Origin: Campylobacteraceae bacterium
Lineage (GTDB): Bacteria > Campylobacterota > Campylobacteria > Campylobacterales > Sulfurovaceae
Direction: 5' to 3'
Assembly (NCBI GenBank): GCA_027081355.1
Contig: JALWKP010000147.1
Location: 1 to 35,723, forward strand
DNA: 35,723 bases
The first letter of the stretch is position 1; each line of letters opens with the position of its first letter. The position numbers and the translations under genes are program-made. Positions 1 to 6,946 of the stretch are shown here, piece after piece. The notes below the pieces were generated by a model. The model ran no database searches, was not told where the DNA came from, and saw only the letters and a program-made list of their open reading frames with translations.

Positions 1-241
1 CTGTAATTACCAAAACTTTTGTTTCCGGTTTTTTTTGCTTAATTTCGTTTACAAAACGCTCCATTGCGTATTTCATCTTTTCATCAACAATAATAATTAA
101 TTCGTAATGTCTAAAATAGGTAAAATTCGTTGCATCATAAAGATCTTCGGCACTGTCTAAAATACAGATAAAATACTCTGAAATCTCTTTTTCCAATTTT
201 TTTGCAAACTCTTCTGAAAAGCCTATAGTTAATATTCTCAT
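1..241 (-). CDS. Atypical response regulator, N-terminal part (HsrA/HP1043-like), cut by window edge
   Basis: The minus strand reads open from an ATG at 241-239 to the window edge, giving the first 80 residues (MRILTIGFSEEFAKKLEKEI...). The fold pattern is that of a receiver domain, but the place of the phospho-acceptor Asp at the end of strand beta-3 is Val52, followed by Asp53 (LIIIVDEK). From memory, Helicobacter HP1043/HsrA has the same arrangement with Ser then Asp at these two positions. I therefore read it as an orphan, phosphorylation-independent OmpR-type regulator. The DNA-binding C-terminal half lies outside the window, so the subfamily is inferred from the N-terminus only. It lies downstream of dnaX on the same strand, behind a 189-bp gap large enough for its own promoter. 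A canonical but diverged response regulator is the alternative. Confidence 0.6.
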   Translation of the reverse strand, partial: MRILTIGFSEEFAKKLEKEISEYFICILDSAEDLYDATNFTYFRHYELIIIVDEKMKYAMERFVNEIKQKKPETKVLVIT

Positions 242-430
242 ATCCCCGCCAATTCCCCTTATAATATATTGGGAGTAAAATGTATTAAATTTATTTCACT
301 AGCATATTTATATCTAAATTAAGCTTATTTAAAAATAAAAGTGCCTAAATTAAATATTTTTTTATGGTTAATTTAAGGTTTGTAAGAAATAGAATATATT
401 TAGTAAGATATGCATTAAAACAATTCCATT
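242..430 (-). promoter_or_regulatory. Promoter/operator region of the response regulator
   Basis: This gap between dnaX and the response regulator is very AT-rich. On the plus strand CTAAATTAA occurs at 314-322 and 345-353 (31 bp apart, about three helical turns). A related inverted copy, TTAATTTAAGG, lies at 368-378. On the minus strand a TATATT/TATTAT-like -10 element lies near 263-268, followed by a G-rich leader (AAGGGG, GCGGGG) before the ATG. Repeated TTAAG/TTTAAG-like boxes are the kind of site HP1043-type regulators bind, so autoregulation is possible. This is inference from sequence only. Confidence 0.35.
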
Positions 431-2116
431 TTATGTTTTTTGTTTAACAATTACTCTTTTTGGTTCTAAAAACTTTATGAACTCTTGAATCATAGGCTCG
501 TTAAGCAGTTCTTTTGGGTCTTTGTCTATGCTTGCTTCGCTGTCGCCCGGGGGCATTATGCAACTGTTTGTCTGTGGCTGGGAAGCGCTTTGAATTTCTT
601 TTGTCTCTTTAATATTTTCCTCTTTAGCCGGAGAATTTAATTTTTTTTTTGATTCAATTTCTGTATTTATTCCAAACAGTTCTTGAACAAAAAGTTTAAT
701 TACATTCCACCCCTTTATAAGCCTTTTTTTATCTTCGCCTTCGGCTTCCGATTCCCAAGTCAGCTTGCCGTTTTCAAAGCTTATAAAATGTATGTTTCGT
801 TCAAACACTTCGCCAAGTTCATAATTTCTGTCGTAAATTTTTTCTATTAATGTTTTAAATATCAATTCACCGCTGTTTTGTGCGGTTATATTTTGAATAG
901 GCTTTTGCACTTTTTTTTCTATTGCTGTTTGCGGCTCTTGGCTCTGTTTTTGAATATTTTGCGTTATAGAGGCTGTTCTTTCGTTTTGCGTGACTCTCTC
1001 TCTTTTAGCAGAAGGTGCCGTTACTGCAGCGCTTTTTGAAACTGCCGTTGAAGAGTTGAGTTCGTTTTGCAATTTGTTTATCATATCGTCTATATCGTGA
1101 ATATTTAGCGACTCTACCATTTTAAAAAGTGTCAATGTAAGCACAAATTCGCTATTGCTGCCGATACTTAAGAGGTTTTTACCGTCTGCTAAAATTCTAA
1201 AAAATCTATCTATTAAAAGAACCGATAAACGCCCTTTGCTATTTATGAGCTCATCCTGCAAATAGAGTGTTAATTCATCAATAATCATTTCGGCTTCAAA
1301 TTCTGCATACTTTTGTATAAAATTTAAAATGGCCTCTTTATCTTTATTTAGTATGGAATCTACTAGCGAGCTTAGAGTATTTGGGTCCACAATGCCCAGC
1401 ATATTGGTAACAGTTTTAGTATCTACTTTGCCGTCAGCATATACGATAGCCTGGTCTAAGAGTGTTAAAGAATCTCTTAAAGAGCCTTGACCGCTTCTTG
1501 CAAGAATATCAAGCGCTTCGTGCTCAAAATCGACACCTTCTTTATTTAGTATAAATTCCAGATGCTCGCTGACAGTTTTAATCGGCAGTTTTTTAAATCT
1601 AAAATGCTGTGTCCGGCTTAAAATGGTAGCAGGCAGTTTAAGCGGGTCGGTGGTTGCTAAAATAAATTTAACAAATTCCGGCGGCTCTTCTAGGGTTTTT
1701 AAAAGCGCATTAAATGCGGCGGTTGTAAGCATATGGACTTCGTCGATAATAAAAACTTTAAAACGCCCGATAGAGGGCTTATATTTAGTGTGCTCTATTA
1801 ACTCTTTTATATCTTCTATACCGCGGTTGCTAGCGGCATCCATTTCGATAATATCGATATGCCGCCCCTCGTTTGCCATAACGCACTGCTCGCAACTCTG
1901 GCAGGGCTGGCTGGTTGGACCGTTTTCGCAAAGCAGCGCTTTAGCAAAAATTCTAGCTGTAGAGGTTTTGCCGCTTCCTCTAATGCCCGAAAACAGGTAT
2001 GCGTGCGATAGTTTAGAACCGTCAAGCGCAAGAGAAAGCGTTTTAGAAACCGCTTCTTGCCCGATAAGTTCAGAAAATGTGGATGGTCTGTATTTTCTAG
2101 CTAAAGCCTCTGCCAA
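431..2116 (-). CDS. dnaX: DNA polymerase III subunit gamma/tau
   Basis: Clamp-loader ATPase of the replicative polymerase, 561 residues from the start chosen here. The reading frame is open further upstream, but residues before the start look like translated intergenic repeat. A TTG at 2116-2114 follows AAGGG at good spacing and gives the family N-terminus AEALARKYRPSTFSELIGQ. Visible: Walker A (SGIRGSGKT, about 43-51), zinc-module cysteines C63, C72, C75 and C78, Walker B/DExH-like IIDEVHML near 123-130, and the sensor region with LATTDPLKLP. The C-terminal third is Gln/Ser/Lys-rich and ends in a putative alpha-binding segment. Codons 489-492 contain a run of ten A (641-650 in plus coordinates), a possible slippage site. 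It is divergent from leuS. Confidence 0.96.
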   Translation of the reverse strand: MAEALARKYRPSTFSELIGQEAVSKTLSLALDGSKLSHAYLFSGIRGSGKTSTARIFAKALLCENGPTSQPCQSCEQCVMANEGRHIDIIEMDAASNRGIEDIKELIEHTKYKPSIGRFKVFIIDEVHMLTTAAFNALLKTLEEPPEFVKFILATTDPLKLPATILSRTQHFRFKKLPIKTVSEHLEFILNKEGVDFEHEALDILARSGQGSLRDSLTLLDQAIVYADGKVDTKTVTNMLGIVDPNTLSSLVDSILNKDKEAILNFIQKYAEFEAEMIIDELTLYLQDELINSKGRLSVLLIDRFFRILADGKNLLSIGSNSEFVLTLTLFKMVESLNIHDIDDMINKLQNELNSSTAVSKSAAVTAPSAKRERVTQNERTASITQNIQKQSQEPQTAIEKKVQKPIQNITAQNSGELIFKTLIEKIYDRNYELGEVFERNIHFISFENGKLTWESEAEGEDKKRLIKGWNVIKLFVQELFGINTEIESKKKLNSPAKEENIKETKEIQSASQPQTNSCIMPPGDSEASIDKDPKELLNEPMIQEFIKFLEPKRVIVKQKT

Positions 2117-2171
2117 AACAAAACCCTTGTATTTATTTTTTACTATTGTATTAAAAAAGTGCTTAATAATA

Positions 2172-2305
2172 GGATTGAGGTTTGAGGGTTGAGGGTTGAG
2201 AAATTGATAGTGGGTGATTTTGTTTTTGTGCGGAGTGGCGGGATGTGCTTTTGGCGGCTTTATAAAAAAGTGCCAAAACCTCAATCCTTAGCCCTCAACC
2301 CTCAT
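2172..2305. repeat. Inverted arms of 7-bp repeats between dnaX and leuS
   Basis: The left arm, 2172-2199, is four tandem heptamers: GGATTGA, GGTTTGA, GGGTTGA, GGGTTGA. The right arm, 2281-2301, is TCAATCC, TTAGCCC, TCAACCC followed by TCATT, the reverse complement of the same unit. The arms lie about 80 bp apart and could pair as an imperfect long stem. A shorter inverted pair, TTTTGGC/GCCAAAA (about 2249-2279), lies inside. The same GGRTTGA unit recurs at 6719-6739 and as GAGGTTT at 20624-20637. The array lies outside both coding regions. Confidence 0.8.
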
Positions 2306-2324
2306 TTTTCTAAAGCGATTTGGA

Positions 2325-2330
2325 TATAAT
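2325..2330 (+). promoter_or_regulatory. -10 element of leuS promoter
   Basis: TATAAT at 2325-2330 in the context TTTGGATATAATTGC, 30 bp before the leuS GTG. No good -35 box is seen, as is usual for the main sigma factor in Campylobacterota. It abuts the right heptamer arm. Confidence 0.65.
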
Positions 2331-2359
2331 TGCTTTTAAATTTTATTTGGAGAGAAAAA

Positions 2360-4792
2360 GTGAGTTATAATCCAAAAGATATAGAGAGCAAATGGCAAAA
2401 GATTTGGGAGGAAAACAGGGCGTTTGAGCCAAGCGGCGACCACAGTTTGCCTAAAAAGTATATTTTAAGTATGTTTCCGTATCCAAGCGGGCGCATACAT
2501 ATGGGGCATGTTAGAAATTATGCAATCGGCGACGCGCTGGCGCGCTATTACAGAAAGCAGGGGTTTAATGTTTTGCATCCAATAGGCTGGGATGCTTTTG
2601 GTATGCCTGCGGAGAATGCGGCTATTAAACATAAACTGCACCCTAAAAAGTGGACTTACGAAAATATCGATTATATGAGAGATGAGCTTAAAGCTCTGGG
2701 GCTTTCGTTTTCTAAAGAGCGCGAATTTGCAACCTGCGACCCTCTATATACGAAATGGGAGCAGGAGTTTATTATTAAAATGTATGAAAGCGGGCTTCTT
2801 TATAGAGAGAGCACAACCGTAAACTGGTGCGAAAGCTGCCATACAGTGCTTGCAAACGAGCAGGTAGAAGACGGCAAATGCTGGCGCTGCGATAATGAAG
2901 TGCTGCAAAAAGATATGCCGGGTTACTATTTGGATATTTTAAAATATGCCGAAGAGCTGCTGCAAGATTTAAAAAAGCTAGAGGGCAAATGGCCAAGCCA
3001 GGTTTTAACGATGCAGAGCAACTGGATAGGCAAATCGCAGGGGCTTGAGTTTGAATTTGAGCTATCTAAAGAGTCAAAAGAGAAGCTAGGCGGAAAATTC
3101 GACAAATATACCGTATTTACAACCCGCCCCGATACGATTTTTGGAGTTACTTACTCTGCATTGGCGCCAGAACACCCGATTGTAAAATATCTTTTGGATA
3201 ACAATCTTTTAGAAGCCGAAGTTGCGGAAAAAATCGAAGCAATTTTAAATATGCCTGAAGTTGAGCGCGCAAAACAGGACAAAGAGGGGTATCCGCTTGG
3301 AATTAGCGTTATCCATCCGCTAACAGGCAAAGAGGTGCCTGTGTGGGTTGCGAACTTTGTTTTGGCAAGTTACGGCGGCGGGGCTGTTATGGCGGTTCCT
3401 GCGCATGACGAGAGAGATTTTGAATTTGCAACTAAATACAATTTGCCAATTGTGCGTGTAATTAGCGGCGGCGAGCTGCCGCATACTAGCGAAGGGGTGC
3501 TTGAAAACAGCGGCGAGTTTGACGGAATGCCTAATAAGCAGGCGCAAAAAGAGATTATAAAACTGTTTGAGAGCAAAGGGCTTGGAAAAGGAACAGTAAA
3601 TTACAAACTTCGCAACTGGGGTATAAGCCGCCAGAGATACTGGGGCGCGCCGATACCTTTTGTGCATTGTAAAGTTTGCGGTCTTGTGCCTGAAAAAATC
3701 GAAAACCTGCCGGTAACTTTGCCTGATGATGTGGAGATTACAGGCGAGGGCAACCCGCTAGATACCCACCCGACATGGAAGCATTGCAAATGCCCTAAAT
3801 GCGGTGCAGATGCCATTAGAGAAACCGACACAATGGATACATTTGTCCAAAGCAGCTGGTATCAGCTCCGCTACACTCTTGACCCTGCAAAATGGGAAGA
3901 GAGTGCGCTTGATAAAGATGACTGCAAATACTGGATGAATGTTGATCAGTATATCGGCGGAATCGAGCATGCGATTTTACACCTGCTTTATGCAAGATTC
4001 TTTACAAAAGCGTTGCGCGATTTGGGATACTGCGGTGTGGATGAGCCGTTTGAAAGGCTTTTAACCCAGGGAATGGTGCTAAAAGACGGCGCAAAAATGA
4101 GTAAATCTAAAGGCAATGTGGTTGATCCAGATGCTATTGTTAAAACTTACGGGGCAGATACCGCAAGGCTTTTTATGCTATTTGCAGCGCCGCCTCAAAA
4201 AGAGCTTGAGTGGAATGACAGCGCAGTTGAAGGGGCGTATAGATTTTTAAAGAAACTCTATTCTAAAAAGGATAAAGTTACACACAAAAGCTTGCCTCAA
4301 ATAGAGCACAAATCGCTTAACCAAAAGGAGCAGGAAGCTCGCGCAAAAGTTTACGAAGCGCTGAAAAAAGGTGTTGAGGTTTATGAAAAGACATTTGCTT
4401 TCAATACCCTGATTGCTGCCTGTATGGAGGCGCTAAATTCCCTTGATAAGCAAAATAATGCAGAGGTTTGGAGCGAGGGAATTTACATAATTTTGCACCT
4501 TTTAGAACCAATTGTTCCGCATATTGCTTATGATATGAGCCAAAAATTATTTGACCTTAAGAATTTAGAAGGTAAAATAGAGATTAAAGAAGAGGTTTTT
4601 GTTAAATCGACAGTAACTTATGCGGTTACCATAAGCGGCAAAAAAAGAGCCGAAATTGCAGTAGATGCAAATTTGGGCAAAGATGAAATTATAGCTGCGG
4701 CAAAAGAAGCGGCTGCAAAGTGGCTTCAGGGTAAAGAAATTAAAAAAGAGATATTTGTGCCAAACAAATTGGTAAATTTTGTAGCGATTTAG
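2360..4792 (+). CDS. leuS: Leucyl-tRNA synthetase
   Basis: Class I aminoacyl-tRNA synthetase charging tRNA-Leu, 810 residues from the chosen start. GTG at 2360 is preferred because TTTGGAGAG lies 8-10 bp upstream and the product begins [17 protein letters not shown], the family N-terminus. An earlier ATG at 2330 would sit on the -10 box. Signature HIGH motif is HMGH at about 47-50; KMSKS is present exactly at about 579-583. The CP1 editing domain ([12 protein letters not shown], later [14 protein letters not shown]) lies between about 240 and 350, and two CxxC zinc-like pairs occur (CESCHTVL with CWRCD; CKVCG with CPKCG). First gene of leuS-lipoprotein-folC; 8 bp separate it from the lipoprotein gene. 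Confidence 0.98.
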   Translation: MSYNPKDIESKWQKIWEENRAFEPSGDHSLPKKYILSMFPYPSGRIHMGHVRNYAIGDALARYYRKQGFNVLHPIGWDAFGMPAENAAIKHKLHPKKWTYENIDYMRDELKALGLSFSKEREFATCDPLYTKWEQEFIIKMYESGLLYRESTTVNWCESCHTVLANEQVEDGKCWRCDNEVLQKDMPGYYLDILKYAEELLQDLKKLEGKWPSQVLTMQSNWIGKSQGLEFEFELSKESKEKLGGKFDKYTVFTTRPDTIFGVTYSALAPEHPIVKYLLDNNLLEAEVAEKIEAILNMPEVERAKQDKEGYPLGISVIHPLTGKEVPVWVANFVLASYGGGAVMAVPAHDERDFEFATKYNLPIVRVISGGELPHTSEGVLENSGEFDGMPNKQAQKEIIKLFESKGLGKGTVNYKLRNWGISRQRYWGAPIPFVHCKVCGLVPEKIENLPVTLPDDVEITGEGNPLDTHPTWKHCKCPKCGADAIRETDTMDTFVQSSWYQLRYTLDPAKWEESALDKDDCKYWMNVDQYIGGIEHAILHLLYARFFTKALRDLGYCGVDEPFERLLTQGMVLKDGAKMSKSKGNVVDPDAIVKTYGADTARLFMLFAAPPQKELEWNDSAVEGAYRFLKKLYSKKDKVTHKSLPQIEHKSLNQKEQEARAKVYEALKKGVEVYEKTFAFNTLIAACMEALNSLDKQNNAEVWSEGIYIILHLLEPIVPHIAYDMSQKLFDLKNLEGKIEIKEEVFVKSTVTYAVTISGKKRAEIAVDANLGKDEIIAAAKEAAAKWLQGKEIKKEIFVPNKLVNFVAI

Positions 4793-4800
4793 GGGGATAT

Positions 4801-5613
4801 ATGAGATTTGTGCTTGCATTTTTGTTTAGTTTGGTGTTAATTGGCTGCAGTGATGGCGGATATGAGCCAACTGTAAAATATTCTAAAACAATTTTTAAAG
4901 AGCCGGTTTTGGTTCATGTAAAAATAGACCCGGAAGACCCCGATACCGGTGAATATTTGCAAGATGAAATTACCAAAATGGCAATAAACAGGCTGAATTT
5001 AAGAACCACAAAAGATGTAAATGAAGCCAAAAACTATATTTTGGTAAATATATATACTATAAACACAACACCTACGAATAAAGATGATAAAGGTAATGTA
5101 ATAAGATACAGCGTTAATGCGGCAATTAAATTTGCAACACAAGATAAATATGGATTTTGGAGTAAAAATATAGTTGCAAGCGAATATGTTCCGGTTAAAG
5201 CTAAATCATCTATAAGCGAATCGGCAAAAGAGAAAGCTTCAAGAGTTGCTATTAAAAAAGCTTTAGATGAGTATGTTTATGCAGTAATTCAGCGCGGTCA
5301 AAAGATGGCAAAAAAGCATGCAAAAGAGGATAAGCAAGGTAATGCGCCTCAAAATAGCAGCAATACGGATACTCAAAATATGCAAAACAGCAATATGGAT
5401 ACACAAAGCAATTCTTTAGGACAAGAGAATAACGATTCGTCTTTATCTGATAATAGCGATATTTTAAATAGCAGCAGTGTTTCAGATACTAATATGGAAG
5501 ATTCGGATGCTTTAAATATTAAAGTAGTAGATACACAAGATGAGTCTATGAAGCTTGTAATGCCAGATACCGATACAGATGAAAACAACATTAGCGAAGT
5601 TTCTGGATACTAA
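4801..5613 (+). CDS. Outer-membrane lipoprotein, LptE-like, with Asn/Ser/Asp-rich tail
   Basis: 270-residue predicted lipoprotein. The N-terminus is a type II signal peptide with lipobox LIGC and acylated Cys at 16. The next about 150 residues (TVKYSKTIFKEPVLVHVKI..., then a KASRVAIKKALDEYVYAVI helix) resemble the LptE/DUF-type lipoprotein found beside leuS and folC in Campylobacterota, which plugs LptD in lipopolysaccharide export. LptE-like proteins are usually near 170 residues; here about 100 extra residues (from about 165) form a low-complexity tail rich in N, S, D, Q and T. The 3' end overlaps the folC start by 35 bp. The LptE assignment rests on neighbourhood and general shape, so it is moderate; the lipoprotein call is strong. 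Confidence 0.7.
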   Translation: MRFVLAFLFSLVLIGCSDGGYEPTVKYSKTIFKEPVLVHVKIDPEDPDTGEYLQDEITKMAINRLNLRTTKDVNEAKNYILVNIYTINTTPTNKDDKGNVIRYSVNAAIKFATQDKYGFWSKNIVASEYVPVKAKSSISESAKEKASRVAIKKALDEYVYAVIQRGQKMAKKHAKEDKQGNAPQNSSNTDTQNMQNSNMDTQSNSLGQENNDSSLSDNSDILNSSSVSDTNMEDSDALNIKVVDTQDESMKLVMPDTDTDENNISEVSGY

Positions 5614-6739
5614 ACCGATTTACTATAAAGAGTTCGACCCGACTCGCATAGTTAAAGCTTACGATTTAATAAAGAAGAAAATCAAACACCCAAAGCGGAT
5701 GCAGTTAATCGGCACAAACGGCAAAGGAAGCACCGGGCGCACAATTGCGCACCTTGCAAGCAAAAGCGGTTTGAGCGTGGGGCATTTTAGCTCACCGCAT
5801 ATTTTGGATTTTAAAGAGCGCTTTTGGATTGACGGCAAAAATGCAAGCGAAGAGGCTTTGGAAAAGGCGCATATAAGGCTTTGGAATCTTTTGGGCAGTG
5901 AAGTTGCAGAATCGTTAAGCTACTTTGAATATCAGAGCCTTTTAGCTTTTGTGCTTTTTGAAAATTTGGATTTACAGGTAATAGAAGCGGGGCTTGGCGG
6001 AGAGTATGACGCAACAAGCGTTGCGGATTTCGAGCTTACAGTCGTTACGCCTATTGGCTTTGACCACAGTGACTTTTTGGGCAACAGTTTAGAAGAGATA
6101 GCAACAACTAAACTAAAAGCTATAGCCAAAAAAGCGCTTATTGCAAAACAGGAAGATATAGTTTACAAGGTTGCTGAAAAAATTGCTAGAGAAAAAGGCA
6201 GTAAGCTTTACTTTTATGAAAAAACAGAGTGCAAAAATAGGGCACAGATTGAAGCAATAGCAAAAGAGAAGGGCTTTGCGCCCTATTTAACCGAAAATAT
6301 AATAAATGCCGTTATAGCGCTTGATATTTTGGGAATTGATTATAATATCGAAGATTTAAAAAGCCTCGAACTCTTTGGCAGATTTTACAAACTGCTGCCA
6401 AATGTAACAATAGATGTAGGGCACAACCCCTTAGCTGCAAAAGCCATTGTCGGCGCGCTAAAGAGCAAAGTAACCCTGATTTTCAATATATTAGGCGATA
6501 AAGATTTAACTCAAACCCTGCAGATTTTAAAGCCGAAAATCAAAGAGGTAGAGATAATAAAAATCGACACCCAAAGAGCAGCAGATTTAGAAAAAATAGA
6601 AAAGTTGCTAAAGAGCCTGGGGCTTAAACAGAGCTATTTTAACGGAGAGATTAAAGAAGATAAAGAGTATCTGGTCTTTGGCTCGTTTTATGTTGTGGAG
6701 GCGTTTTTGAAAAAAATAGGGTTGAGGATTGAGGGGTGA
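5579..6739 (+). CDS. folC: Bifunctional dihydrofolate/folylpolyglutamate synthase
   Basis: Mur-ligase family enzyme that adds Glu to dihydropteroate and then to folates, 386 residues. Motifs: P-loop GTNGKGS at about 45-51, SSPHILDFKERF at about 71-82, EAGLGGEYDATS, and TPIGFDHSDFLG; the C-terminal ligase domain shows TIDVGHNP. The ATG overlaps the lipoprotein gene by 35 bp, implying coupling. The last residues (GLRIEG) are encoded by the first units of a heptamer array that runs past the stop codon, so the C-terminus appears altered by repeat DNA. With folP at 15823 the window carries two consecutive folate-pathway functions, though not adjacent. Confidence 0.96.
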   Translation: MKTTLAKFLDTKPIYYKEFDPTRIVKAYDLIKKKIKHPKRMQLIGTNGKGSTGRTIAHLASKSGLSVGHFSSPHILDFKERFWIDGKNASEEALEKAHIRLWNLLGSEVAESLSYFEYQSLLAFVLFENLDLQVIEAGLGGEYDATSVADFELTVVTPIGFDHSDFLGNSLEEIATTKLKAIAKKALIAKQEDIVYKVAEKIAREKGSKLYFYEKTECKNRAQIEAIAKEKGFAPYLTENIINAVIALDILGIDYNIEDLKSLELFGRFYKLLPNVTIDVGHNPLAAKAIVGALKSKVTLIFNILGDKDLTQTLQILKPKIKEVEIIKIDTQRAADLEKIEKLLKSLGLKQSYFNGEIKEDKEYLVFGSFYVVEAFLKKIGLRIEG

Positions 6740-6880
6740 GGGTATAGGTTTTGTTTTTACTGTGAAAGTAAGAGAGTGGTTTTTGTATACTGGTGTATTT
6801 GTTATTGGTATACTGGTTATTGGTGTATGTTGGTTAAACTTTTCCAATAACCAATATACTAGTCAACCAGTCAACCAATT
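6719..6880. repeat. Composite array of 7/8-bp repeats between folC and mfd
   Basis: Three blocks fill most of the 207-bp gap. Block one, 6719-6746, is GGGTTGA, GGATTGA, GGGGTGA, GGGTATA and begins inside folC. Block two, about 6785-6836, consists of imperfect repeats of GGTATACT, GGTTATT and GGTGTAT. Block three, 6844-6880, reads CCAATAA, CCAATATA, CTAGTCAA, CCAGTCAA, CCAATT and is broadly the reverse complement of block two, so they could form a hairpin with a short loop near 6837-6843. After it, 6881-6946 holds only AT-rich sequence and the mfd ribosome-binding site. Confidence 0.8.
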
Positions 6881-6946
6881 CCCGTTATTTCTTAAAATAG
6901 GAATTTAGAACATAGCACAAAGAACATCTAAACAAAAAAGGCAAAT

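Noticed and set aside
2117-2284. N-terminal 56-residue extension of DnaX
   Set aside because: The extension translates heptamer repeats and AT-rich gap sequence; the TTG at 2116 has a ribosome site and gives the family N-terminus.
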